DNA of 64,000 nt from Kitasatospora cheerisanensis KCTC 2395 (GTDB taxonomy: Bacteria > Actinomycetota > Actinomycetes > Streptomycetales > Streptomycetaceae). The stretch is from contig NZ_KK853997.1 in the NCBI RefSeq assembly GCF_000696185.1, positions 3,117,723 through 3,181,722 on the forward strand. Reading direction: 5' to 3'. The notes beneath the pieces were generated by a model that was not told the DNA's origin, searched no databases, and worked only from the letters and a program-made list of their open reading frames with translations. Below are positions 16,647 through 27,590 of this stretch, one piece after another (the first letter of the stretch is position 1; every line of letters starts with the position of its first letter). The translations under genes were made by a program, and so were the position numbers.

Positions 16647-18047
16647 TCAGCGCTGGGATTGTCCGCCGTCAGGACCGTAGGGGTTCTGGTACGGGTTCTG
16701 CGGCGGGTAGCCGGGCGGCGGGGCCTGGTTCCCGTACTGCGGCGGGTACCCGGGTGCCGGCGCCTGCCCGCCGAACTGCTGTTGCGCCGACGGCCAGTTC
16801 GGCGCCGTGCCGTACGGCGGCTGCTGTTGCGGCTGGACGGGCATCGGGGCCGGCCGGCGCCGGTTCCTGGCCACCACGACGACGATGATGACGATCACCA
16901 GGACAGCGATACCGGCCCCGACGACGCCGATCATGACGCCGGCGCTCGTACCTGACGCATCGTCACGGGACGCGCTGGGGAGTGTCGGCAGCGTGTCGCC
17001 CGGTGCGGCCCCACCGGCGGAGTCGCCTCCGGCCGTCGGCGAGGAGGTGGAGCCCGTTCCGGCCACGGCGGCGAGCGGCCCCTGCGCCGGACCCGCGGGG
17101 ATGTCCTTAGTCAGTGCGTCGTAGGGCGAGAGAATCCCGTAGCCGTAGTGCGGGTCCGGCACCTTCCCACCCTTGAGTCCGGCGGGAACGCTCGCCGACT
17201 TGATGAGCCGGTTGGCCACTTGACCGGCCGTCAGCTTCGGGAACTTCGCCCGGACCAGAGCCGCGGCCGCCGCGACGTAGGCGGTGGAACCGGAGGTTCC
17301 GTCGGCGATGTAGTACGGGCTGCCGGGCGGGCCGCCGGCGGAGACGATCTGCACGCCCGGTGCGGAGATCAGCACCTCGGGACCGTAGTCGGACTTGGAC
17401 CAACTGGCGTCGTTCTTGTCCGTGGCCCCGACCGCGAGGACGCCGGGTTCGTTGGCCGGGCTGTCGACCGTACCGAGACCGCTGTTACCTGACGACGCGA
17501 CGATCAGCACGTCGTGCTGGGCGGCGTAGGCGACGGCCTTGGTCAACTCGGGGTCCGACTTCGGCGCCTTCGACCCGCCGAGCGAGATGTTCACGACCTT
17601 GGCGTTGTGGTCGACCGCCCAACGGATGCCGTTCGCGGTCTCGCTGGAGCCGTCGGCCGACTTCTTGTAGATGGGGAGGATCTTCGCGCCCGGGGCCAGC
17701 CCGACCACGCCCTCTCCGTCGCCATGGCCGTGGCCGGCGATGAGGCTGGCCATGTTCGTGCCGTGGAAGTCGGTGGGCTTCGTGTTGAGTCCCTGGCCGC
17801 TCTGGTCGTAACCCGGCAGCACGGAACCCTCGAGGTCCGGGTGCGAGGCGTCCACTCCCGAGTCGATCACTGCGACGATCACGCCGTCGCCCTTGCTGAC
17901 CGACCACACCTTCTTGAGGTCGAAGTACGAGTTCGCCCACTGCCCGTCACGAACCTGGTCCGCCGAGGCCACCGGGGCGGCCGTGAACAGCAACGCCCCC
18001 GCCACTGTTGTCGCGCCGAGCACACGCATCGCCTTGGTCAGCGTCAT
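16647..18047 (-). CDS. Type VII secretion serine protease (mycosin) 1
   Basis: 466 residues from ATG 18047. Signal peptide (RVLGATTVAGALLFTAAPVASA), then a subtilisin S8 domain with the triad Asp in IVAVIDSGVDASHPD, His in FHGTNMASLIAGHGHG and Ser in IADGTSGSTAYVAAA. After a low-complexity linker comes a membrane helix (VMIGVVGAGIAVLVIVIIVVVV). The cytoplasmic tail is rich in Pro, Gln, Gly and Tyr (QPPYGTAPNW, PGYPPQYG). This is the MycP architecture: a membrane-anchored protease that processes or stabilises the ESX machine. It is the second of two tandem mycosin genes, about 280 bp after the first. Confidence 0.9.
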   Translation of the reverse strand: MTLTKAMRVLGATTVAGALLFTAAPVASADQVRDGQWANSYFDLKKVWSVSKGDGVIVAVIDSGVDASHPDLEGSVLPGYDQSGQGLNTKPTDFHGTNMASLIAGHGHGDGEGVVGLAPGAKILPIYKKSADGSSETANGIRWAVDHNAKVVNISLGGSKAPKSDPELTKAVAYAAQHDVLIVASSGNSGLGTVDSPANEPGVLAVGATDKNDASWSKSDYGPEVLISAPGVQIVSAGGPPGSPYYIADGTSGSTAYVAAAAALVRAKFPKLTAGQVANRLIKSASVPAGLKGGKVPDPHYGYGILSPYDALTKDIPAGPAQGPLAAVAGTGSTSSPTAGGDSAGGAAPGDTLPTLPSASRDDASGTSAGVMIGVVGAGIAVLVIVIIVVVVARNRRRPAPMPVQPQQQPPYGTAPNWPSAQQQFGGQAPAPGYPPQYGNQAPPPGYPPQNPYQNPYGPDGGQSQR

Positions 18048-18323
18048 CAGTACCCCGTCAGTCGATTGACAGCCCGTTCGTTCTCGCAACGCCCCCGGAA
18101 CGCGGGACGAGCCGATCGTATCGTCCGTCATGGCTCCCCGCGCAGACCCCGTGACGGGTGCTCCGATATTCACCTGCACATGACCCGATCGCGCTGTTCC
18201 CACCGGTTCGGACTGCCGAACCGCCCTGTATCCGCCCCGCCCCCACCCGCGGTCCGGGCAGGTCCGGTCGGCGTCGCCGCCCTCCAACTCCTTGACGTGT
18301 CGGGCCTTCTGCGCGTTCCACCG

Positions 18324-19589
18324 TCACCTGCCTCCGTGCCAGTGCTGCTGGGGGTGGCCCGGCTGCTGCCCGTACGGCCCGGGCGGGCCGTACCGCGGCT
18401 GCTGGACCGGCGGCCACCCGGGCGGGGGGACAGCGGGTGCGGCGCGGCGGCGGGACCTGGCCATCACCAGCACGGTCACGACCAGCAGCAGGATCACCGC
18501 CCCGCCCGCAACGGCCAGGATCAGCGCCGGCGCCGGTCCGGACGGATGCTGCTGCAGGGGCAGGGCGGCCTGCGCGGGATCGGTGTCCGGCGGCGTCGTC
18601 GGGTCGGCGACTGCCGCGAGCGGGCCCTGCGCCGGGCCGGCGGGGATGTCCTTCGTGAGCGCGTCGTACGGCGAGAGGATTCCGTACCCGTAGTGCGGGT
18701 CCGGGAGCTTCCCGCCCTTCAGTGCGGCGGGTGCCTTGGCCGACTTGACCAGCCGCTCGGCCACCTGACCGGCGGTCAGTTTCGGGTACTTCGCCCGCAC
18801 CAGGGCGGCGGTGCCCGAGACGTAGGCGGTCGCGTCGGACGTGCCGTCGCCGATGCAGTACTGGCTGCCCGCACAGGCGCCGGCGCTGACGATGCGCACA
18901 CCGGGCGCGGAGATCAGCGTCTGCGCCCCGTAGTTCGACTGGGCCCAGATCCGCCCGGTGCGGTCGATCGCACCGACCGCGAGCACGCCGGGTTCGTTGG
19001 CCGGGCTCTCCACCGAGCCGAGGCCGCTGTTGCCGGTCGGGCCGACGATGAGCACGTCGTGCTGCACGGCGTACGCGACCGCGTCGGTCAGCGCGGGGTC
19101 GGAGCCGGCCGCGTCCGGGCTGCCCAGCGAGATGTTGACGACCTTGGCGCCGTGGTCGACGGCCCAGCGGATGCCTTTGGGGACGGCGTCGGCGCCGCCC
19201 GCGCCGTCCTTGTAGATCGGGAGGATTTTCGCGTCGGGAGCGAGTCCGAGCACGCCGTCCGTCCCGTGCCCGTGGCCGGCGATCAGGCTCGCCATCTTGG
19301 TGCCGTGTGCCTCGGTCGGCTTCGTGCTGAGGCCCTGGCCGCTCGGGTCGTAGCCCTCCAGCACCGAACCGGCGAGGTCCTGGTGCGAGGCGTCCACGCC
19401 GGTGTCGATGACGGCGACGGTCACTCCGGCGCCCCGGCCGATCGAGCGGACCTTCTCCAGGCCGAAGTACGAGTTCGCCCACTGGTCGTTCCGGACCTGG
19501 TCCGCCGCGGACGGCGGCGCGCCGGTGAACAGCGTCGCGCCCGCCAGAATCATGGCGCCGCAGATCCGCAGCACCCCACGCAACCTCAT
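18324..19589 (-). CDS. Type VII secretion serine protease (mycosin) 2
   Basis: Start chosen at ATG 19589, which has a G-rich site at good distance; the ATG two codons earlier is too close to it. 421 residues. Same design as its neighbour: signal peptide, S8 domain with Asp in VAVIDTGVDASHQD, His in EAHGTKMASLIAGHGHG and Ser in GDGTSDATAYVSG, C-terminal membrane helix, Pro/Gln-rich tail. It differs in a Cys pair near the substrate loop (SAGACAGSQYCIG). The domain order and long identical stretches (ANEPGVLAVGA, PDPHYGYGILSPYDALTKDI) show a recent tandem duplication. Confidence 0.9.
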   Translation of the reverse strand: MRLRGVLRICGAMILAGATLFTGAPPSAADQVRNDQWANSYFGLEKVRSIGRGAGVTVAVIDTGVDASHQDLAGSVLEGYDPSGQGLSTKPTEAHGTKMASLIAGHGHGTDGVLGLAPDAKILPIYKDGAGGADAVPKGIRWAVDHGAKVVNISLGSPDAAGSDPALTDAVAYAVQHDVLIVGPTGNSGLGSVESPANEPGVLAVGAIDRTGRIWAQSNYGAQTLISAPGVRIVSAGACAGSQYCIGDGTSDATAYVSGTAALVRAKYPKLTAGQVAERLVKSAKAPAALKGGKLPDPHYGYGILSPYDALTKDIPAGPAQGPLAAVADPTTPPDTDPAQAALPLQQHPSGPAPALILAVAGGAVILLLVVTVLVMARSRRRAAPAVPPPGWPPVQQPRYGPPGPYGQQPGHPQQHWHGGR

Positions 19590-19678
19590 CGACATCCCCC
19601 CGCGTCGACTCCCCGCGCGCCCCCGGCGGCCGGGCCCATCGGATCGTAGCGGGTGGGGGGCGGCCGGGGGTCGGGGAT

Positions 19679-20868
19679 GCTCCTATGGCTGTCAAGCCGC
19701 AGGAGCCAGGTCGGTTTGAGTGATTTGTGGGGTTGGCGTGCTGGTCAGGGCGCGATAGACCTCGCGGGCGACGAATCGCTTGAGGCAGCGCATGATGTCC
19801 TTCTTGGACAGGCCTTCCTTGGTGCGGCGTTCGACGTAGGCGCGGGTGCGTGCGTCGAAGCGCATGCGGGTCAGCACGATGGTGTGCAGGGCGTTGTTCG
19901 CGGCCCGGTCGCCGCCCCGGTTGAGGCGGTGGCGGTGGGTGCGGCCCGAGGAAGCGGGGATCGGTGCGACTCCCGCGAGGTGGGCGAACGCCGCCTCGGA
20001 GCGCATCCGTTCGGGGTTGTCCCCGGCGGAGGCCAGGAGCTGGCCGGCGGTCTCGGGGCCGACGCCGAACATCTCCAGCAGGGCCGGAGCGGCCTTCTTG
20101 ACCAGCGGGCCGATCTCCGTGTCGAGCCCGGTGATCTCCTCGTCCATCGCCCGGTGGCGGCGTGCGAGGCGCCGCAGTGCCGCCCGGGTCGCCGCGAGCG
20201 GGCCCGAGAGGTCGTCGCCGGGCCGCAGCCGGGCCAGCGTCCGTATGAGTTCTGCCCGTTGCAGGCCGGCGACCTGCTCGCGCAGCGCGGCCGGCGCGGC
20301 GACGAGCAGGCCGCGGATCTGGTTCATGGCCTGGGTGCGGGCCTTGACCGCGCTTCGGCGGGCGACCCGCACGACCCGCACGGCCTCGACCAGGCCGTCG
20401 CGGCTCTTGGGGACGCCGGTGGCCCGCCCGGACAGCACCGCCGTGGCGGCGGCGTAGGCGTCGATCGGGTCGGACTTGCCCTTCGTTCGTCGGGTCTTGC
20501 GGTCGGGCCGGTCGACGTCGACGACCGTGACGCCGGCGGCCGTCAGGACCCGGGCGAGTTCGGCCCCGTAGGCGCCGGTGCCCTCCACCCCGACCGCGCT
20601 CGGGATGCCGTGCGAGCGCATCCAGTTCAGCAGGTCCCGGTAGCCGCGGACGGTGGCGGGGAACTCCCGGTCGGCCAGGTGTCGGCCGATGGGGTCGATC
20701 ACCGCCGCGTGATGGGTCAGGCCGTGGGTATCGACTCCGCCGGTGATCTCCCGGGCGTCATGCGTCATGCTGGTCGTGTCCGTCCTTGCGAGTCCGTTCC
20801 GAGGGCGGCACGCGCCGGTCGGGCGGGTGGACAAGACAGTGACGGGGCTTCTGGACCAAGCTCCTATG
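19679..20868 (-). mobile_element. IS110-family insertion element
   Basis: One transposase gene lies between two copies of GCTCCTATG (19679-19687 and 20860-20868), which probably mark the recombination core at each end. There are no long terminal inverted repeats, as expected for IS110. The non-coding space is about 90 nt upstream of the transposase and almost none downstream, the arrangement of the IS110 group. A bridge RNA would have to be encoded in that upstream part, or further out to 21002 if the true end lies beyond the direct repeat. Flanks are the mycosin operon and the molybdenum hydroxylase operon. Confidence 0.75.
19692..20768 (-). CDS. IS110-family transposase (DEDD recombinase)
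   Basis: 358 residues from ATG 20768. The N-terminal RuvC-like domain has Asp in GGVDTHGLTHHAAVID, Glu in VGVEGTGAYGAELAR and Asp in KGKSDPIDAYAAA, giving the DEDD pattern. The C-terminal Tnp_20 domain has FGVGPETAGQLLASAGDNPERMRSEAAFAHLAGV, followed by APIPASSGRTHRHRLNRGG with the proposed catalytic Ser. It is full length and apparently intact. IS110 enzymes act with a structured RNA that pairs with donor and target DNA. Confidence 0.95.
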   Translation of the reverse strand: MTHDAREITGGVDTHGLTHHAAVIDPIGRHLADREFPATVRGYRDLLNWMRSHGIPSAVGVEGTGAYGAELARVLTAAGVTVVDVDRPDRKTRRTKGKSDPIDAYAAATAVLSGRATGVPKSRDGLVEAVRVVRVARRSAVKARTQAMNQIRGLLVAAPAALREQVAGLQRAELIRTLARLRPGDDLSGPLAATRAALRRLARRHRAMDEEITGLDTEIGPLVKKAAPALLEMFGVGPETAGQLLASAGDNPERMRSEAAFAHLAGVAPIPASSGRTHRHRLNRGGDRAANNALHTIVLTRMRFDARTRAYVERRTKEGLSKKDIMRCLKRFVAREVYRALTSTPTPQITQTDLAPAA

Positions 20869-21002
20869 AAGTCACAAGCGCCCGTCCGGCCGCGTGCGTG
20901 GTGATGCCCGACGGGCCGACAAATCCCAAAAAGGACAGTCAAGACGTCAGTCAGGCGGAGAGTCAGACCCGTCGGCAACATCACCACGTCACATCCTCAC
21001 TG

Positions 21003-23317
21003 TCAGGCGAGGGTGGCGTCCTCCGGGAGGATGGGGAGGCGGCCTACGGGGAGGCCGGTGGCGGCGCGGACGGCGGCGGCGACGGCGGCGGGGGCGACGA
21101 CGGCGGGGGCCGCGCTGACGGCCTTCGCGCCGAAGGGGGCGACCACGTCGCGTTCCTCGAGGAGGGCGGCGATCCGGATGTCGGGGGTGTCGAGGGCGGT
21201 GGGGAGCCGGTAGCCGGTGAGGGAGGCGTTGAGGGGGACGCCGTGCTCGGTGCGGAGGTTCTCGAGCAGGGCGAGTCCGACGCCCTGGGCGACGGCGCCC
21301 TCGATGCGGTTCTCGATCTGACGGGGGTTCAGCGCCCGCCCGACGTCCTGGGCGACGGTCATGTCGACGACCCGGACGGCGCCGAGTTCGATGTCGACGT
21401 CGACGACGGCCCGCATCGCGCAGAACGCGATGGAGACGAAGGCGTCGCCCTGCCCGGTCTCGGGGTCGAGGGGCTCGGTGGGGTGCGGCCGGCACTGGGC
21501 GGTCGCCCAGAGTTCGCGGCCTTCGAGCGCCTGGCTGACCGGCATCCCGAGCACCCCGTCGTACGAGGTGATCTTCCCGTCGCTGATGGTGAGCAGTTCG
21601 ACGGACATGCCGAAGTCGGCGGCGATCGGCTGGAGCATCTGGTGACGGACCATCAGCGCGGCCCGTTCGACCGCGCCGCCGGAGACCCAGGTGTGCCGGC
21701 CGCGGGCGGCGGGGCCGGCCGCGGACTGGTCGGAGTCGACGGGCGCGATGTACACCTCGCTGACGCCGAGCACCGACTGGACGATCTGCCGGGCGAGGGT
21801 GGCGAAGCCCTGGCCGGAGTCGACGGCCGCGCAGATCACGGTGGCGTGGTCGCCGGAGACCCGGACGGTCGCGGTGGCGACCTCGTCCTCGCCCTCCGCA
21901 CCGAGCATGTGCACCATGCCGACGGCGTAGCCGATGCCGCGCCGGACGGCGCCGGGGTCGCCCGCGCCGCCCGGTCCGCCGGGCAGCAGCCAGTCGGCCT
22001 CCGGGTCGTCCAGCGGGAGGGCGGGCAGCGGGGAGTCCGCGAGCGCGTCGAGCAGTGCCTCGACCGGCGCGGGGCAGGTGACGGCCTGTCCGGTGGGCAG
22101 CGGGTCGCCGGTGGACATCGCGTTGCGGCGGCGGATCTCCAGCGGGTCGACGCCGAGCTGCTTGGCGAGCTGGTCGAGCTGCGACTCGTACGCGAAGCAG
22201 GTCTGCAGCGCGCCCTCGCCGCGCATCCGGCCGGCCGGCGGGTTGTTGGTGCGCACCGCCCAGGCGTCGACGAAGACGTTGGGGCAGGTGTAGGGGCCGA
22301 CGGAGAACGCGACGGCGGCGGCGAGCGCCTCGGCGGAGACGTCGGCGTAGGCGCCGCCGTCGAGCAGGATCTGCGCCTCGACCTTGACCAGCCTGCCGTC
22401 GGCGTCGGCGTGGTGGCGGTAGCGCAGCAGCGCGGGGTGCCGGGTGGTGTGCGCCTGGAAGGACTCGGCGCGGGTGAGGGTCATCTTGACGGGGCGTCCG
22501 GTGCGCAGCGCGAGCAGCGCGAGGGTGACCTGGAAGGACAGGTCCTCGCGGTCGCTGGTGGCGCCGGGCACGCCGGTGACGACGAGCCGGACCCGGTCGG
22601 GTTCGAGGCCGAGGCAGGCGGCGGTGCGGTCGCGGTCGCCGTGCGGGTCGGTGGAGGAGAGGTGCAGTTCGACGCCGCCGTCGGGGCGGGGCACGGCGAG
22701 GCCGGCCTCGGCGCCGATCGGGGCGGGGTCCTGCCGGCCGACCTGGTAGAGGCCCTCGACGACGACCTCGCCGACGGCGTCGGGGTCGCCGGTGCGCAGC
22801 GGCAGGTGGCGCAGCAGGTTGCCGTCGGGGTGCAGCGGCGGGGCGTGGAAGGCGGCCTCGGGGTCGGTGACGGGTTCGAGGACCTCGTACTCGACCAGGA
22901 TCGCGGCGGCGGCGAGCCGGGCGGTGTCGGGGTGGTCGGCGGCGACGGCGGCGACGGGTTCGCCGTGGTGGCGGACGACGCCGGAGGCGAGCACCGGCCG
23001 GTCGGCGACGACGGGTCCGGCGGGGGCGCCGTCCCGGTCGCCATCGGGTCCGGTGGGCAGGTCGTCGGCGGTGACGACGGCGTGCACGCCGGGGACGGCG
23101 AGCGCGGCGGAGGTGTCGACGGAGACGATCCGGGCGTGCGGGTGCGGGGAGCGCAGCACGGCGCCCCAGAGCAGTCCTTCGGCCCACAGGTCGGCGGCGT
23201 ACGGGTAGATGCCGAGGGCCTTGGGGAGCGCGTCGGTGCGCAGCGGGGAGCTGCCGAGTCCGGTGGAGCCGGTCTCGTCGTCCGCGGGGGCGGCCGCCGG
23301 GAGCTCGGTGGCGGAGG

Positions 23318-23321
<4 letters not shown>
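21003..23321 (-). CDS. Xanthine-dehydrogenase-family molybdopterin-binding (large) subunit
   Basis: 772 residues; its ATG overlaps the stop of the [2Fe-2S] gene (ATGA at 23318-23321). Aldehyde oxidase/xanthine dehydrogenase pattern: GVHAVVTADDLPTG, VVRHHGEPVAAVAADHPDTA, QDPAPIGAEAGLAVP, NNPPAGRMRGEGALQTCFAYE and VVDVDIELGAVRVVDMTVAQDVGRALNPRQIENRIEG. Normally a motif 'KGVGE' supplies the catalytic Glu near the C-terminus; here that region reads FGAKAVSAAPAVVAPAA with no Glu. Either it uses a different base or its chemistry differs. The substrate is unknown; sequence alone cannot say xanthine. Confidence 0.85.
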
Positions 23322-24461
<1,140 letters not shown>

Positions 24462-24498
24462 TTCAGCGCCCTTCCCAACGCCCGGCGGGCCAGCACGG

Positions 24499-25352
24499 CT
24501 ACGGTACGCCGCAGGCGGGCGGCGGCCAGGGCCGCCCCTCGCCGGGCACGGTGCCTTCGGGGACGCAGGCGCCGGCCACGTACTCGCCGAACGCGGCGAG
24601 TGCGGCGGGGTCGATGAGGACGGCTCCGTCCTGGCCGCGGGCGTCCCAGTCGATGCAGCCGGCCACCCAGCTCTCGGCCTCCAGCGGCCGCAGCGGGACG
24701 GGGCGACGGCGCCGACGGCGCAGCGCACGCCGCGCCGGGCGGGGTCGAGGACGAGGGCGACGGAGGCGGCGGCGCGGGACGGGCCGCTGCGGCCGGTGGA
24801 CTTGAGGAACACCTGCGGGGCGTGCAGCAGCGGCACCCGCACCCAGGTGAGGAGTTCGCCGGGGCGCAGCGGGTCGAGTCCGGTGAGCAGGTGGCTGATC
24901 GGGACGTCGCGGACGGTGCCGGGCCGGGCGAGGGTGGCGGTGGCTTCGAGGGCGGCGAGCACGGGGAGGGTGTCGCCGGCGGGGTCGCCGGTGGCGATGT
25001 TGCCGCCGAGGGTGCCGACGTTGCGCACCTGCGGGGGTCCGGCGGTGCGGGCGGCGTCGGCGAGGGCGGGGATGAGGGCGGCGAAGTCGGGGCGGTCCAT
25101 CCGGGCGTGGGTGAGTCCGGCGCCGAGAACGGCGGTGCCGCCGTCCTCGTAGCGCCAGCCGCGCAGTTCGGTGATCCGGCCGAGTCCGATCAGGGCGGCG
25201 GGCCGCAGCCGCCCGCCGTTGACGGCCTCCATCAGGTCGGTGGCGCCCGCCACCGGCACCGCCCCGGGGGTGGCGGCCAGCGCTTCGACCGCCTCGTCGA
25301 CCGAGGCCGGCATCATGATCGTCCGGTTCACCAGGTTCCCACCGTGCTCCAT
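24499..25352 (-). CDS. FAD-binding subunit of molybdenum hydroxylase (frameshift in this sequence)
   Basis: Start ATG 25352; GTG 25331 is an alternative. CoxM-type FAD motifs: VPVAGATDLMEAVNGGRLRP and PPQVRNVGTLGGNIATGDPAGDTLPVL. The frame breaks at the G run 24700-24703. With one base added it continues VPLRPLEAESWVAGCIDWDARGQ to the stop at 24499, a 285-codon gene. The three subunits are in the order FAD - Fe-S - Mo in one operon. Electrons pass from the Mo site through the two iron-sulfur clusters to FAD. Confidence 0.8.
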
Positions 25353-25563
25353 TTGCAGTGCGGCCTGCCGCCCGTAGGGTACGGGCGATCGGTGCGGGTT
25401 GGGCAACTCTGGCACACAAAGACCGCTGATCATTTCCGGGGCCGCGGACAGGTCCGACCAACTCGGGACAACTCCGGACGCGAACGCGACCGGGTCGATG
25501 TCCAGGTGATCGGTTGTTCACCTGATCCTGACGAGGCGGCCGCGTCCGGAGTTCCGGTACGTC

Positions 25564-27186
25564 CTAGCAGGTCTCGCCGGGGCGGCCGTCGATCGGCCGG
25601 CCGACGATGCCGGGCTTGCGCTGCCAGGGACGCGGGCCGTCGGGGCGGCGGTACTCGATGCCGAGCGCGTCCAGGCGCGGGTAGTGGCCGGCCATCCGGG
25701 CCTCGAAGCCGGCCCAGTCGCGGGCGGCGGGGTCGCGCGGCAGGTCGGACCAGGCGACCTCGGCGAACGCGGCGAGGCGCGGGAACACCTTGTAGTCGAC
25801 GTCCCGGCCGTCGAACATGAACTCGGTCCAGATGTTGGCCTGGGTGCCGATGACGTGCCGGGCGGCGGCCTCGTCGAGCTGCGGCGGGACGGGCTCGAAG
25901 CGGTAGACGTCCTCCAGCGTGCGCACCCAGCCGACCGGGATCGGCTCCTCGTCGCCGGGGGCCTGCCGGTGGTCGAGGTAGACGTGCTGCTCGGGGCACA
26001 TCACCACGTCGTGGCCGGCCTGCGCGGCGGCGATGCCGCCCTCGTAGCCGCGCCAGGAGGAGACGGCGGCGCCGGGGGCGAGGCCGCCCTCCAGGATCTC
26101 GTCCCAGCCGATCAGGCGGCGGCCGCGCTCGGCCAGCCAGCTGTCGAAGTGCCGGATGACGTGGCTCTGCAGTTCGAACTCGTCCTTCAGGCCGAGTTCG
26201 GCGATCCGGGCCTGCGCGGCGGGGCTGGCCTTCCACTGGTCCTTGGGGCACTCGTCGCCGCCGAGGTGGACGAAGGTGGAGGGGAAGATCTCCAGCACCT
26301 CCTCCAGCACGTGCTCGTAGAACCGCAGGGTGGCCTCGGAGGGGTTCAGGATGTTCTCGCTGACGCCCCAGTCGGTCCAGGTGCCGAGCGCGGCGGTGTC
26401 GACCACGTCGGTGTTGCCGAGCTCGGGGTAGGCGGCGACGGCGGCCTGGTTGTGGCCGGGCAGGTCGACCTCGGGGACGACGGTGATGTGCCGGGCGGCG
26501 GCGTAGGCGACGATCTCGCGCAGGTCGTCCTGGGTGTAGTAGCCGCCGTGCGGCTGGTCGTCGCGCCGCCCGCCGGCCCGGTAGCCGACCATCGAGCGCT
26601 CGCGCCAGGCGGCGGTCCCGGTGAGCTCCGGGTAGCGCTTGATCTCGATCCGCCAGCCCTGGTCGTCGGTCAGGTGGAAGTGCAGGACGTTCAGCTTGTG
26701 CGCGGCGAGCTGGTCGATGAACCGCAGCACGCCGGCCTTGGGCATGAAGTGCCGGGAGACGTCGAGCAGCGCGCCGCGCCAGCCGAACCGGGGCGCGTCG
26801 TGGATCTCCACCGCGGGCACCGTCCAGCTCGCGCCGGGCAGCGGGGCGGTGCGGTACGCGGCGGGGCCGAGCAGCTGGCGCAGGGTCTGCGCGGCGTGCG
26901 ACAGGCCGGCGGGGCCGCCGGCGGTGAGCCGCACCTCGCCGGCGTCGGCGCTCAGCCGGTACTCCTCGGCGGCGAGGGTCTCGTCGAGCGCGAGCAGCAG
27001 GCCGCCGGCCTGCCCGGCGGGCGCGGGGTCGAGGTCGAAGCCGGTGGCGGCGGACAGCTCGGCGCGCAGCCGGCGGGCGACGCCCTCGGTGCCGGGGGCG
27101 GCGGCGATCCGGGTGCCGGCGTCCAGCACGAAGGGGGCGGCGTCGTCGGGGGTCTGGACGTGCAACGGGGCAGGGATGAGGTCCAT
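25564..27186 (-). CDS. Beta-N-acetylhexosaminidase (GH20)
   Basis: 540 residues from ATG 27186, with AGGATGAGG upstream. An N-terminal Glyco_hydro_20b-like domain (MDLIPAPLHVQTPDDAAPF... RLLGPAAYRTAPLPG) precedes the GH20 barrel. The catalytic pair is Asp-Glu in FVHLGGDECPKDQW, and the barrel has WRGALLDVSRHFMP, NVLHFHLTDDQGWRIEI and VVPEVDLPGHNQAA. It removes terminal GlcNAc or GalNAc from chitin and glycan fragments by the substrate-assisted mechanism. No signal peptide is obvious, so it may act in the cytoplasm on imported oligosaccharides or muropeptides. Confidence 0.92.
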   Translation of the reverse strand: MDLIPAPLHVQTPDDAAPFVLDAGTRIAAAPGTEGVARRLRAELSAATGFDLDPAPAGQAGGLLLALDETLAAEEYRLSADAGEVRLTAGGPAGLSHAAQTLRQLLGPAAYRTAPLPGASWTVPAVEIHDAPRFGWRGALLDVSRHFMPKAGVLRFIDQLAAHKLNVLHFHLTDDQGWRIEIKRYPELTGTAAWRERSMVGYRAGGRRDDQPHGGYYTQDDLREIVAYAAARHITVVPEVDLPGHNQAAVAAYPELGNTDVVDTAALGTWTDWGVSENILNPSEATLRFYEHVLEEVLEIFPSTFVHLGGDECPKDQWKASPAAQARIAELGLKDEFELQSHVIRHFDSWLAERGRRLIGWDEILEGGLAPGAAVSSWRGYEGGIAAAQAGHDVVMCPEQHVYLDHRQAPGDEEPIPVGWVRTLEDVYRFEPVPPQLDEAAARHVIGTQANIWTEFMFDGRDVDYKVFPRLAAFAEVAWSDLPRDPAARDWAGFEARMAGHYPRLDALGIEYRRPDGPRPWQRKPGIVGRPIDGRPGETC

Positions 27187-27255
27187 GCGCCTCATCCTGC
27201 CCCGATCGCCCCCGATTGGCATAGACCACTCGGGGGCCGTTCCCGCAGGTGCGGG

Positions 27256-27531
27256 TCAGTCCTTCTTGTCGTCCCCGCCCGGGTTGTTCAGCCCGTCGAA
27301 GATCTCCTTGCACATCGGGCAGACCGGGTACTTCTTCGGGTCGCGGCCGGGCACCCAGACCTTGCCGCACAGCGCCACCACGGGGGACCCGGAGAGCGCG
27401 CTCTCCATGATCTTGTCCTTCTGGACGTAGTGGGCGAAGCGCTCGTGGTCGCCGTCCCCGTGCGAAGTCTGCGGGACGGGCTCGACCAGGGTGCCGGTGC
27501 CGAGGCCGCGCTCGGGCTCAAGAGTGCTCAT
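27256..27531 (-). CDS. DUF3039 small zinc-ribbon-like protein
   Basis: 91 residues, ATG 27531. The pattern VVALCGKVWVPGRDPKKYPVCPMCKEIFDGL has three Cys (C-x-n-CPMC) that could hold a metal with His FAHYV upstream. It is a conserved actinobacterial family of unknown function. It sits between hexosaminidase and the YqgE gene on the same strand, as in other streptomycetes. Confidence 0.85.
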   Translation of the reverse strand: MSTLEPERGLGTGTLVEPVPQTSHGDGDHERFAHYVQKDKIMESALSGSPVVALCGKVWVPGRDPKKYPVCPMCKEIFDGLNNPGGDDKKD

Positions 27532-27590
27532 GGGTGCCAAGTCTATGGGGGTCGCCCGGAAGGGGGCCACCATGCGGGACGCGGCCGCGG

